64,000 nt of DNA from Phaseolus vulgaris (taxonomy: Eukaryota > Streptophyta > Magnoliopsida > Fabales > Fabaceae), in contig NC_023750.2 of assembly GCF_000499845.2 (NCBI RefSeq), positions 30,452,369-30,516,368 on the forward strand, given 5' to 3'. The notes beneath the pieces are model-generated. The model saw nothing but the letters and a program-made list of their open reading frames with translations, searched no databases and was not told where the DNA came from. Positions 19,149-29,483 of the stretch are shown here, piece by piece (within the stretch, counting starts at the first letter, position 1; each line of letters starts with the position of its first letter). The translations under genes were made by a program, and so were the position numbers.

Positions 19149-20631
19149 TTAGTCTTCAGCAGGAACGACCTTTCCATCTACTACTTCGTTGTTCAACGAC
19201 ACCATGCTGAGGTCGAGATCGGGGAATAGGCATGCGAATTGTTCCCAACGGCTTCGAATCCAGCAGCCAGAATCTGAGCAGAATTTAGCTTAAGTTCTTC
19301 AATTTGCCCTTGAAGTTCTTCAACCTGTTTCTTGAGCTCTTTGTTCAGCTGCTCCAGCTCTTCAACCTGTTTTCGGAGTTGTTCGTTGGTCTCTTGAGCA
19401 TGGAGAAGGTCGTCAGTAACCTTCTTGGATTCCGTTTGAGCTTGGGCCAAATCAGCAGCCATCTTTCCTTTCTCCTTGTTTGCCTCGGCGAGATCAGCCA
19501 TGGCGTCGTCCCTCGCTTTTTCTACTTGCCCAAGTAGCTTCTCGCGGTCGATCGACCTCTGCTCCAGTTTTTGCACCTTGGCGGCGTCAGCTTGAATGTG
19601 AGCCTCCAGGTCGATCGCCTTGGCGCGAAGAGGCACGATTTTGCTTTCCAACTCGACCTTCTCTTGGGCAAGATCGTGAACTTTGCGGCGAAGGTCAGCA
19701 GCTTCCTTGCGCGCCAGCCTGAGCTCGGTATTCAGGGCATCCTCCACTCGGGAGTGTTCGATTTCTGCGAGCGTCAGGCTGAATGACATTTTCTCCACCT
19801 CGACCTTCATAGTGCTATTTTCAGTCTTGAGGTTGAAGAGATCGTCTTGAAGCCTCCTGGTGGAGCTCTCCACAGCCCTCGTTATGATCGCTGGGATATC
19901 CTCTGCTATGGTCTTCAGTTTGGCAGTCAGAGGTTCCCACATCCTTGTGACTTCAAGGGAAAGGTTTGCTGGTTGGAGAGGCGCCAGGGGGGCTTGTTGG
20001 GGGTTCTCGCCGCCACCTTCCTTAGCAGGATCTTCAGTGTTTGCTTCTTGGCGTGGCGACGGGATCGGGGATTCGGTGATTAGAATCGGAGAGGTATGAG
20101 CAACCTCATCCCCGATTGGAACATCTCCTGCAGCTGAAGTGTTTGAAGGGGGGCCCCCTCCTGCTGACACATATGGAGTAGAGGCGCTTGGGGGGTCCTC
20201 CAAGAAATTTGGCTCTTGGGCCTCAGCTGCAGGTGGCGCAGTGGCCAGCGGAACCGCTTGGACTGGTGATGAAGGAGCTTGTGGTGTTGGCGATGAGGGA
20301 GGAGGAGCAGGCGTTGATGGTGGTGTTGAGGTTGGAAGAGGGGGTGGAGCAGGTGGAGAAGATGGTGCCACCCTCTTCCTTTTTGTAACGAGGCCATCCT
20401 CTGTGACCTCGTCATCCTCTTCTTCCTCCTCATGGACGACTTGAGGGGCTTTTCGCTTAGGTCTCTTAAGGACCAGTTTCTTGCGCTGGGTGGGTTCCTT
20501 GGGCGGTGATCGCCCATGAACGATGGCCTTCTCAACCGCCGAGTTTGGCACCGTTTGGGAACCGGTTGCCAACCCGTGGTTTCGGGCGAGCGATTTGAGT
20601 TCAGCGAGCATGTTCTTGGGCAACATGTTGT
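19149..20631 (-). pseudogene. T2 antisense gene, exon 2 (frameshifted near its end)
   Basis: Counterpart of T1 800-2304 on the minus strand: basic stretch, acidic run EEEEEDDE, Pro/Ser-rich region, long coiled coil. A 1-base deletion near 19243 relative to T1 shifts the last 35 codons, so the frame ends at 19193 instead of the conserved TAA at 19149. The acceptor CCTGCAG/ACAACATG at 20631 is conserved. The open frame continues upstream into the intron, where the nominal start is not an ATG. Role unknown; same family inference as for T1. Confidence 0.78.
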
Positions 20632-20812
20632 CTGCAGGGGACAGAGATGCGTGGGTTAACTCAAGGAAAACAGATAAGTGCATAGCGTAATAAATAGCAA
20701 AGCAGATAATATGTGCAGGAAAAGTAAAGCCAAAGTCTTGCGCATAACGCACAAGACGCCCAGAGACAGCTAAACAGAAGCAGTATTAAAGCAATGGTTC
20801 AAATGACCTAAC
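20632..20812 (-). other. Predicted intron 2 of the T2 antisense gene (181 bp)
   Basis: Donor AAATAG/GTTAGG at 20813/20812; acceptor CTGCAG/ACAAC at 20632/20631. Same size (within 1 bp) and phase as the T1 intron. Confidence 0.7.
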
Positions 20813-21754
20813 CTATTTGAAATTCTAGCTGATCTTCGAAGAATTCAAAGCTGATCAGGGAAGTGGTGAGGAAAGTTATGTTGGCGTCCGCCACCTTCTT
20901 CCAGAAGAGACAAAGGTCTCTGTCCAATGCTCCCATGCTATCAGGACTTCTGGGCCTCCTGAAGCAGCTCTTGGACTCTTTTTCCCCTTGTCCACCCAGT
21001 ACAAGGGGAAGCCATCAAGAAGGGAGGTGTCCTTGTCGTTTGCACGTACTTGGATGAATTTTCCCTTCCAGTCTTTGTACGATTGCTGGAAGATGGTAAA
21101 AATGGATCTCCCAGCAATTGCATTCAAGCTGACCCACAGGCGGTCTCCTGGGTGCTTGGCCTAAAAAAGGAACAAAAACACGTCCACCGACGCGGGCAAC
21201 CCCAGGTGGTCGCACGTTATTTGAAAGGCTCGAACAAACGCCCAGCTGTTGGGGTGAAGCTGGGCGGTAGCAATGTTGAGCTCGGTCAAAAGTTCCCTCT
21301 CGAATCGGGTAAGAGGGAACCTAAGCTTGACCTTCTTGAAGAAAGTTGTATAGACAAAGCAGAAGGGCCCGTCGGCGCTTACTTTGTCATCAGCACACAC
21401 GGGCAGGTCGGCGGGGCAAGGCAGCACCATCATCCTTTCGTCGTGCTCCTTGTGAAACGACTGGTAGATTTCGTCCCCCTTAGTCAACCGCAAAACTGCT
21501 CCCGCAGTGTTCACCGACGAGGTCTCCTTCAGAAGGGTTGAGTTAGCCCAGGGGTATAGAGTTTTGAAGTCTGGCAGAGGGACGGGGGCTCCTCCAGCGT
21601 TAGATGGAGTCGCCTGAGCCAGGGCAGATTGGGAAGATGCAGGCCTCTCAGCCTGCGAGGAGGAAGCACCACGAACTTGTGTTGAGTCGTGTGCTTGTGA
21701 AGGAAGGTTTCGCGCTGATGGAGGGGGGTTCGGGGTAATCTTGGTGCGAGTCAT
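20813..21754 (-). pseudogene. T2 antisense gene, exon 1 (Transposase_28-like, nonsense-mutated)
   Basis: Starts at ATG 21754 (MTRTKITPNPP). It is collinear with T1 exon 1, but a TAG near 21161 replaces the Glu codon of the T1 copy (after DVFLFLF), and a frameshift near 20985 disrupts the end. About 200 residues precede the stop. The LTRs of T2 are 99% identical and its pol is open, so this gene decayed early or was already broken in the parent. The apparent start upstream (near 21871) lies in predicted intron 1. Confidence 0.78.
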
Positions 21755-21762
21755 GATGGCAG

Positions 21763-21994
21763 CTGCAAAGGAAGAAGAAAGGAAAATGATCAGGGGGGTT
21801 ACAAAGGCTGACTCAATCATAGAAGGAAGGTGAAAGACGAACGAATATGGGTTCGTTGCGACGATCGACAAAGCCCTAAGTTACGCAGAAGGAGAAATGG
21901 AAAAACAACCCACAGCGTATGCACCAAGCAGTTACAGGATGATGCGAATCGGTGAAAATGCAAGGTAAACCAGCAGATGAAGGAAAGTAATTAC
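21763..21994 (-). other. Predicted 5' UTR intron of the T2 antisense gene (232 bp)
   Basis: Donor GAAAG/GTAATT at 21995/21994; acceptor TTTGCAG/CTGCC at 21763/21762. Same length as in T1. Confidence 0.6.
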
Positions 21995-22333
21995 CTTTCG
22001 ATGATCAGGAAGACGATGGAGAAAAATGGTGATCTCGAGCGTTGGAGAGCGTTGAGAGTTTTCGCAGAAGTAAGTTGGAGCGTTTGCAAGCACGAAGAAA
22101 GTGATGGAACAGTGGAGCGTAATGGGTTTAAGGGTTTTCGAAATGATTTTAGGAAGCGCTAACGGCATATGAAGAGAGCCGTTGATGAAGCCACGTGTTG
22201 AGCGATGAGTGAAGGGTTTGGTGGGGCGTCAGAGCAGCAGAAGGTACAATCGCTTGGAATTCTGCGTCAGTGCCACGTGGATCGGTGTTAACGAAGGCTC
22301 TTTCAGTCTTTTCGCTAGACAAGTCTTCGCTTA
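21995..22333 (-). other. Leader and presumed promoter region of the T2 antisense gene
   Basis: Non-coding, homologous to T1 3668-4011. Nothing else recognised. Confidence 0.4.
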
Positions 22334-22348
22334 AGACTGGGGGGCTTG
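22334..22348 (+). promoter_or_regulatory. T2 polypurine tract
   Basis: ACTGGGGGGCTTG directly upstream of the 3' LTR. Confidence 0.78.
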
Positions 22349-23141
22349 TGTACCGCCCTGGTGGTCGGGTGTGATGACGTGGCATCCTGCTACAGTGTAG
22401 GTGTGTTGACAAGGCGCCAGGTTGGCAGAAGGAAGGAAGTCGGGGAACACGTGTAGTCGCCAGTTGTTAAGTTGGCGTGTTCCGACTTCCAGCTTACCAG
22501 AATAGGCGATCGCCAGGTTGAAGATGAAGTCGCCAGATGTAGACCCAGACGACCAAGCAGTCGGAGATCGCCAGAACAAGCACATCGCCGAAGATGAAGG
22601 AGAAGCAGATTATGAAGGCGGCCGGCGAGACCACAGGGAAGGTGTATGAAGGCCCCTAACTCGCCAGTTCCAGTATAGATCGCATTCCTAAGTTAGCTAT
22701 GCACTGGGCAGTACCATGCATAAGTAACTTAGCCAAAATGAGAGTAGAAGCAGCGCCAAGTCAGGGAGCCCCCAGATGATGGCAGGTGTACAGTAGGATG
22801 CGAGCCACGTGTCCAAGTCTGTAACTGCCAGGGGAGAGAAAGCCACCAGGTATATAAGAGCTCTTAACAAACTTTCTGAGGTACGCACGTTCAGTTCATA
22901 CACTTTACGCTTGCGAGTGATAGAGCTGATTGTGAGAGAGGATTTGCACGGTTCTTGTTCTTAGTATTTGGTGATACCGTCACTGACTTGAGCGTCGGAG
23001 TGCGATCGGCCGCAGCGGTGCCGTATCGTTTCTTTGCAGGTTCTTGAAGTAGATCCCGAAGAGGAACGAAGGTGAGAAGCGGTGCGCACGTCGATCCTTT
23101 GACGAGGCATTCTCTAGCGTTCCGGTCAACAGGCAGGATCA
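22349..23141 (+). repeat. T2 3' LTR (793 bp)
   Basis: Same length as the 5' LTR and 7 substitutions by my count, no indels. Begins TGTACCGCCC and ends CAGGATCA, followed by the TSD GAAGC. Confidence 0.95.
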
Positions 23142-23146
23142 GAAGC

Positions 23147-26100
23147 TACACATGTTCTTTTGGGAAGGCCTTGGCAATTTGATAGAAAAGTTTTTCATGA
23201 TGGCTTTACCAACAAACTTTCTTTTGATTTCCATGGTCACAAGGTTACTTTAAAATCTCTCTCTCCTAGAGAAATCCATGAGGACCAAATCATCATGAAA
23301 AAAAAGAGGGAGAGTGAAAAAGATAAAAAAGATAAGAGTTCTAAGCCTACACTTCTTGTGTCTAGGCATGAACTTCAAAGGGAAATAGTGGCTCACCATC
23401 CTCTTTTCTTAGCCATCCCTAGAACTCTTAAGTTAGAACCACTTGTTGATAGTCCTCATTGTTTGGAAAATTTGGTAGAAGAGTTTCAAGATGTGTTTCA
23501 AGATCCTCCAAAAGGACTTCCACCTTTGAGAGGGATTGAGCACCAAATTGATTTGATACTGGGCTCTTCCTTACCAAATAGTCCAGCCTATAGGACCAAT
23601 CCAAGTGAAACTAAGGAAATTCGCCAACAAGTTGAGGCTTTGATTGAAAAAGGGTGGGTTCAAGATAGCATGAGTCCTTGTGCTATGCCTATCATCTTAG
23701 TGCCTAAAAAAGATGGCACATGGCGAATGTGTTCGGATTGTAGGGCCATCAATAACATTACAATTAAGTATAGGCATCCCATCTTGATGATTTGTTGGAT
23801 GAATTGCATGGTTCAAAAATCTTTACAAAGATTGATCTTAAAAACGGCTACAATCAAATCCGTATCAAACCGGGTGATGAATGGAAGACGGCTTTTAAGA
23901 CCAACTTTGGTTTGTATGAGTGGTTAGTTATGCCCTTTGGTTTAACTAATGCACCAAGTACCTTCATGCGCCTCATGCATCATGTTCTAAGACCTTTCAT
24001 TGGTAAGTTTGTTGTTGTTTACTTTGATGATATTCTCATTTATAGCTTATCTTTGAATGACCATAGGATGCATGTTAGGCAAGTCTTAGAAACCCTTAGG
24101 AAGGAACATTTGTATGCTAACCTTGCTAAATGTTTGTTTGCTCTTGATCATATAGAATTCCTAGGGTTTGTTGTGAGTAGCAAAGGGGTCCATGTGGACA
24201 AAACAAAGGTGATGGCCATTCAAAATTGGCCTACACCGAAAACTTTGAATGAAGTCCGAGGTTTCCATGGACTTGCTTCTTTCTATAGAAGATTTGTACC
24301 AAACTTTGGTACCATTGCTGCACCTCTCAATGATATAGTGAAAAAGGATGTGGTTTTTCAATGGGGAGAAGCACAACAAAAAGCTTTTGAGACTTTAAAA
24401 GAAAAATTGACTAATGCTCCCATCTTACCCCTTCCTAATTTCACTAAAACATTTGAGATTGAGTGTGATGCTTCAAGTATAGGCATTGGGGTTGTCCTCC
24501 TTCAAGAGGGCCACCCCATAGCTTATTTTAGTGAGAAATTGAAGGGAAGTCATCTCAATTATTCCACTTATGATAAAGAATTATATGCACTTGTTAGGGC
24601 TTTGTTTACTTGGCAACACTATCTTTTTCCTAAAGAGTTTGTGATACATAGTGATCATGAATCTCTTAAGTATTTGAAAAGCCAAAACAAGCTTAACAAG
24701 AGGCATGCTAAGTGGGTGGAATTCATTGAGCAATTTCCTTATGTGATCAAACATAAGCAAGGCAAAGTAAACATTGTGGCGGATGCACTTTCTAGAAGAT
24801 ATACTTTGCTAAATCTTTTAAGTTCTCAATATCTTGGCTTTGATCACATTAAGGAACTTTATCATGATGACCTTGATTTTTCTCTCATCTATCAAGAGTG
24901 TCTTAAGGGAGGACACAAAGATTTTTTTATACAAGATGGCTTTCTTTTTAAAGGAAAACGTCTTTGTGTGCGTCAAAGCTCTATTAGATTATCTCTTGTT
25001 AGAGAAGCTCATGAGGGGGGTTTAATGGGTCACTTTGGGGTTGCTAAAACTTTGGATGTGTTGCATGAACATTTCTTTTGGCCTCATATGCATAAACATG
25101 TTCATAGTTTGTGTGATAAATGCATAGCTTGTCACAAAGCTAAATCTAAGATGCATCCCCATGGTTTATATACTCCTCTTCCTATCCCTTCAATTCCTTG
25201 GGTTGACATATCTATGGATTTCATCTTAGGATTACCCAAGACATCAAAGGGAAAGGACTCCATTTTTGTGGTAGTGGATCGTTTTTTAAAGATGGCTCAC
25301 TTTATTCCTTGCCCCAAAGTGGATGATGCATGTCATATTGCAAACCTCTTCTTTCAAGAAGTGGTTCGCTTGCATGGGATCCCTAGATCTATAGTGTTCG
25401 ATAGAGATCCCAAGTTCTTAAGTCACTTTTGGAAGACCTTGTGGGGCAAGCTTGGAACTAAACTTTTATTTTCTACCACTTGCCACCCACAAACTGATGG
25501 TCAAACCGAGGTGGTGAATAGAACTTTGGGACAACTATTGAGATGTTTCATTTCGGGGAATCCTAGAGTGTGGCAGAATTTACTACCCCATGTTGAGTTT
25601 GCATATAACCGTGTAGTAAATTCTACCACCTCACATTCTCCTTTTGAGGTTGTCTATGGGTTTAACCCCTTAACACCTCTTGATCTTCTTCCTATTCCCA
25701 TTCTTGGAGATGTCTTGTGCAAAGATGGGGATGAAAAGGCTTCTTTTGTGAAAACTTTGCATAAAGACATCAAGAAGAGAATTTAGAAGAAGGTTGGCAA
25801 GTATGCTGAACTTGCCAATAAAAGGAGAAAAGCATTGTTGTTTGAGGAAGGTGATTGGGTTTGGCTTCATTTGAGGAAGGATCATTTTCCTACTCAAAGG
25901 AAGTCCAAACTAATGCCTCGTGGGGATGGACCTTTCCATGTCCTAAAGAGGATTAATGACAATGCTTATGAGTTAGATATGCCTGATACATTCTTAGGTA
26001 GTCATACTTTTAATATCAGTGATCTAACTACTTTTTCTGTAGGTCTCCAGAATTCGTGGTCGAATTCTCTCCAACTCGGGGAGTATGATGGAGATCAAGC

Positions 26101-26252
26101 TCAAGTGGACATGGAGGCCAATCATCAAGAGCAAGAAGAGGTTGAGGCTCAAATGGAGGACGCTCATGGAGTTCAAAGCCCACCTCAAAGGCTTACAAGG
26201 AGCATGTTCAAGGCTTTAGGAGCATGTTCAAGGCTTTAGGAGCTAATGGACG
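23147..26252 (+). pseudogene. pol: G1 pol, continuing into the 3' LTR
   Basis: Resumes the protease region (LLGRPWQFDRK) right after T2. A 7-base deletion near 23783, relative to G2, shifts the frame. From about 23792 to 25783 it is open: RT (YFDD at about 24020), RNase H (DASSIGIG, then [10 protein letters not shown]), and integrase with HHCC-type zinc region, [23 protein letters not shown] and the Glu of [15 protein letters not shown] at 25784 replaces a Glu codon (GAG in G2). The C-terminal [10 protein letters not shown] … [18 protein letters not shown] segment follows. The frame crosses the PPT (SLQLGEYD) and runs into the LTR ([13 protein letters not shown]), where a 20-bp duplication truncates it. 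The motifs match CRM-clade pol. No canonical chromodomain seen. Confidence 0.88.
26073..26085 (+). promoter_or_regulatory. G1 polypurine tract, inside the coding frame
   Basis: AACTCGGGGAGTA immediately before the LTR TGATGG. It is translated as part of LQLGEYD. The same arrangement is seen in G2 (44971-44983) and H (47608-47620). Confidence 0.75.
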
Positions 26253-27127
26253 TTTGTTTTCTCTTTTTGTAATTTCTTTGTTTGAAGGTGCTTAGAGGGA
26301 AACATTAGAAACCTCTTTTGTTAAAGCATCTTTTAGTCTTTAGTTAGGACTCTTAGGGGGGTGTGCGTTTAGTAGAGAGGTTTAGGAGTAATAGGGAGGT
26401 GCCAAAGTGAGAGAGGAAGTCACACCTTCCTCATGCTTGGTGACACTTTCATGTATTTGGGGGGAATTTTGAATTTAATTAGCTTTGCATTTCAGCACCT
26501 CTAGGCTATAAATTAAGGTGCTGCCTTTGTATTTTTGGAGATTGGAAATTTGTATTAGTGAAACTCTACTCAATTTGAGAGAGAATTGGAGAGCTTTGTG
26601 CCTTCCTCACTTAGTCTTATCTTGAGAGTTCTTTGGTTACCTCAAGTTGCGGCTTTGCACACTCATCTTGGAGTCTCCATCCTCTAAGTGGCGTGATCAT
26701 TCAACCATTCCTCCATCTTCATGAGCTTTCTCTTCTCCTTCCTTCCTTCTCTTTTTATGTTCATGTCTTAGTTTGAGTTCTTGCATTTTTCAGTTCGGCA
26801 TTTTGTTGTTTCTTTTGGTTTTGCTTCGGTTCCTTTCATTTCTACCGTTCATCTTTGCTTCTTCTTCATTTTCTAGCTTAATTGTTCGGTGCAATTCTGT
26901 TCTTATGCATTTGTTCGGTGCCTTTGCCTTTTCACTCAATTTGTTCGGTTCAATTTGACAATACATGGAACTTCCATATGAGTTTGGGTTTTGGTACTAG
27001 TCTTGGTGAGTTCTTGAACATAGAACCTTGATCCAATTCTATTTTAAAGTTCCTATCTCATATCCAACTCAAGATGATTCCTAAGAATGTCAAGAATCAT
27101 TCATATTGTGCTATTGGAATCATATCA
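26086..27127 (+). repeat. G1 3' LTR (1042 bp)
   Basis: Matches the 5' LTR closely. The 21-bp length difference is mostly a 20-bp tandem duplication (AGCATGTTCAAGGCTTTAGG) near 26201-26240. Ends ATCATATCA, followed by the TSD GTGAG. Confidence 0.92.
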
Positions 27128-27631
27128 GTGAGAGGTGAGGCAAACTCACTAGGAAAGAGTCTAGGCTAAGTCTTGAAGGAGACTAACCTAGGGAGAACTT
27201 AAGAACAAGTAGAATGGCCAAAATTAGGCAGCATTTCATTACTAATTCCAAGTTAAAGAAATACATGTATAAGAGACTCCTATTTATAGGAGAAAGTCTC
27301 TCAAAAACTCTCAAATGAGAGTGTGACAAGTGTCACCACCTTATCGGTGCAAATCCTCTCCATTAAGGAGAAGACATGTGGAGACTCATGCCTTCCTTGC
27401 CTACATTTCAATTTGCACCCCTCTTTTACTATTTTACACATTACTTTGTTTTCTATTTACATCTTTCTCTACTTTGGCCCAAAATACAAGGCCCAAAACT
27501 TCCTAACTACTCTATACAATTTTTACAAGGCTAAGAAGAAGAAAAATACTTTACAAACTCTTCATTAAAGCTCCATCTTCGTCTATCTTCTTGGCCGAAA
27601 GTTTTGAGGTTGGATGGTTTCCATCAGGTTT

Positions 27632-27724
27632 CTTCCAAAGAATTTCATTCTAGATTTAAAAGTTTGCGAAAACCTTCTTTAAACAATTCACCCCCCCTCT
27701 AGTTTAAAACCATACATTCTAACA
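27632..27724 (+). repeat. C 5' LTR, right end
   Basis: The last 93 bp of the C 5' LTR after the X insertion, ending TTCTAACA. It aligns with 32873-32966 of the 3' LTR. Confidence 0.85.
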
Positions 27725-27785
27725 ATTGGCATCAAGAGCTTGGTACTTGAAAAATACTCAAGTTTGATCCTAAAATCCTTTTTCA
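27725..27785 (+). other. C primer-binding site and short leader
   Basis: TTGGCATCAAGAGC at 27726-27739 resembles the tRNA-iMet-type PBS of copia elements. About 45 bp separate it from the gag ATG. Confidence 0.7.
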
Positions 27786-28952
27786 ATGGCTGAAAAACTA
27801 CCTTTTGGAGAGGGTGCTTCAATCAACAGACCACCTCTTTTTTGTGGTTTGAATCATCAATTTTGGAAAGTTAGAATGAAAATCTTTGTTGAATCTTTTG
27901 ACAAGGGAATTTGGGATGCAATTGAAAATGACCCTTTTATTCCAAAATTTGAAAATGATGGATCTTCCATTGAAAAACTTTGGTCTCAATGGACTGATTC
28001 TGAAAAGAAGAAGGCCAAATTTGATTGTATTGCTAATAACATCATAACATTTACCTTGAATTCGGATGAATTTTTCAGGATTTCTCAATGCTCAACGGCC
28101 AAGGAGACGTGGGACACTTTGGAGGTGACTCATGAAGGTACCAATGATGTGAAGAGAGCTAGAAAGCATACTCTAATTCAGGAATATGAAATGTTTAGAA
28201 TGCTTAAGGGTGAGTCAATCGCTGAAGTACAAAAGAGGTTCACCCACATCATCAATCACCTTATGAGCCTTGGGAAAACCTTTGATAAAGAAGAACTAAA
28301 CATCAATATCCTCAAGTGTCTTGATAGATCATGGAAACCTAAGGTGACAGTAATTTCTGAGTCAAAAGATTTGACATCCTTGACAACGACTTCATTGTTT
28401 GGTAAGCTAAGAGAATATGAGTTAGAAATGAATAGACTGAATGTTCAAGAGAGTGAAGACAAGCATGTGAGAAGCATTGCCTTGAAAGCTGCTAAGCACA
28501 AAAGCAAGCAAGAATCAAGTGATGAAAGTGAAGAAGGAAACATTTTGCTGTCCAAGAAGTTTAGTAGATTCTTGAAGAGAAATCGCAACAAAGAAAGGTA
28601 TGGCAATAAGAAAACTAGTGATTTCAATTCTAACAATTATACTTGCTTTGGTTGTGGTGAACAAGGGCACATAAAAGCTGATTGCCCAAACAAAGAAAGC
28701 AATGAAAAGAAATCAAGCCACAAGGAGAAAACGGGAAAATCAAGAAGAGCATATATTGCTTGGGATGAGAATGAAGTCTCCTCATCAAGCTCCTTATCAA
28801 GTGAAGATGAAAAAGCAAACATATGCTTGATAGCAAAAGGAGATGAAGAGTCATGTAGCTCAAGCAATGTAAGTTCATGTGCTTCCCTAAGTGCTGAAAA
28901 TTATAGTAAATTGCTTCAAGCCTTGCAAGAAACTCATGAAGAAGCTAACTGA
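27786..28952 (+). CDS. gag: C gag (copia type, CCHC zinc knuckle)
   Basis: 388 codons from ATG 27786 to TGA 28950, uninterrupted. The N-terminus (RPPLFCGLNHQFWKVRM) and the helical core (KETWDTLEVTHEGT … LIQEYEMFRMLKGES) are the UBN2/DUF4219-type gag of copia elements, about residues 10-220. A CCHC knuckle (CFGCGEQGHIKADC) lies near residues 286-299, followed by a Ser/Glu-rich tail. It would package element RNA. The stop at 28950 probably truncates a longer gag: gag-like sequence continues after it in other frames. The gag is in better condition than its neighbours. Confidence 0.88.
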   Translation: MAEKLPFGEGASINRPPLFCGLNHQFWKVRMKIFVESFDKGIWDAIENDPFIPKFENDGSSIEKLWSQWTDSEKKKAKFDCIANNIITFTLNSDEFFRISQCSTAKETWDTLEVTHEGTNDVKRARKHTLIQEYEMFRMLKGESIAEVQKRFTHIINHLMSLGKTFDKEELNINILKCLDRSWKPKVTVISESKDLTSLTTTSLFGKLREYELEMNRLNVQESEDKHVRSIALKAAKHKSKQESSDESEEGNILLSKKFSRFLKRNRNKERYGNKKTSDFNSNNYTCFGCGEQGHIKADCPNKESNEKKSSHKEKTGKSRRAYIAWDENEVSSSSSLSSEDEKANICLIAKGDEESCSSSNVSSCASLSAENYSKLLQALQETHEEAN

Positions 28953-29483
28953 TTGGTTCTCTCAAACAACCGTTTGAAAGGGCTTAACAACTGGCTTGAA
29001 GAAGAGCTGGAAAAATAAAAAATTGAGTTTGAAAAACTTCAAAAACATTGCAAAAACTCTTCTCATATGTGTTACTCTCTTGCTTGTGAAAATTGTGAAA
29101 ATCTTGAAAAGAAAGTACATTATCTTGTTAGAATTGTGGATAAGGTTTCAAAGGGAAAATCCAACTTTAAGAATGTCTTGCCATCTCAAAATTGTGTTTT
29201 TGGAAGAGCTGGATTAAGTTTTAATCCACAGAATAAGCAAGATAATTTTTCAAAGAATTTTTCAAAACAGCTAGTAAAACAACCGATTGTTAAGTCGAAA
29301 CAATCGGTTGTTACATGCTTTTATTGCATGAAAAGAGGCCATTCTGTCATATTCTGCAAAATAAGGAAATATTATGTTCCCAAAGGCTTTATGAAATGGA
29401 TTCCCAAAGGTTGTGAGGTTTCAAATGATAAAAATAAATCAAATGGACCTACATTTGTAAGGGGACCAAACCTTGTTGCTTGA
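28953..29483 (+). pseudogene. C gag C-terminal remnant
   Basis: After the gag stop, frames at 28996-29217 and 29067-29483 carry gag-tail-like sequence. A second knuckle-like motif, CFYCMKRGHSVIFC, lies near 29321-29362 and the segment ends at a TGA near 29481. In SIRE-type copia elements gag runs on into protease; here no protease, integrase or RT follows. It contains an inverted pair of AACAACCGATTGTT / AACAATCGGTTGTT motifs at 29277-29313. Confidence 0.65.

Larger units (their letters stand above)
10940..23141 (+). mobile_element. T2: complete, young Tat-lineage Ty3/gypsy element
   Basis: 12.2 kb, with 793-bp LTRs at 10940-11732 and 22349-23141 and TSD GAAGC at 10935-10939 and 23142-23146. 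The empty site in G2 (near 42062) reads straight through, confirming the boundaries. I count 7 LTR mismatches (about 99.1% identity). At a commonly used plant rate of 1.3e-8 per site per year that would be roughly 0.3-0.4 million years (rate-dependent). Order: LTR, PBS, leader, gag, protease, RT, RNase H, second RNase H, integrase, tandem repeats, antisense gene, PPT, LTR. Confidence 0.95.
7196..27127 (+). mobile_element. G1: CRM-clade Ty3/gypsy element, split by T2
   Basis: LTRs 7196-8216 and 26086-27127, TSD GTGAG at 7191-7195 and 27128-27132. The internal region has a tRNA-Met-type PBS, a long AT-rich leader, gag with a CCHC knuckle, protease, RT, RNase H and integrase. RT/RNase H/integrase motifs ([36 protein letters not shown]) match the CRM clade as I know it. 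Frameshifts and stops make it defective. T2 is inserted in the protease region. Confidence 0.9.
7048..27626 (-). mobile_element. X: 642-bp solo LTR-like insertion, split by G1
   Basis: Starts TGATGGAAAAACG at 7048 and ends GGTTTCCATCA at 27626, with TSD GGTTT at 7043-7047 and 27627-27631. Removing X rejoins the C LTR exactly where the 3' LTR of C is continuous. Its own sequence is 7048-7195 plus 27133-27626. TG...CA ends, a 9-bp terminal inverted repeat (TGATGGAAA) and a 5-bp TSD fit a solo LTR. A reverse TATA (CCTATTTATAGG near 27275) suggests minus orientation. It carries no coding domain. Confidence 0.75.

Noticed and set aside
21755..21871. N-terminal extension of the T2 antisense exon 1
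   Set aside because: It lies in the predicted 232-bp intron; the conserved start is the ATG at 21754.
22331..22903. ORFs inside Tat LTRs (also 10820-11176, 11288-11494, 3909-4265)
   Set aside because: Chance frames shared between LTR copies by descent; no domain.
25787..26252. Chromodomain at the G1 integrase C-terminus
   Set aside because: No aromatic-cage pattern visible; the tail is Gln/Glu-rich and LTR-encoded.
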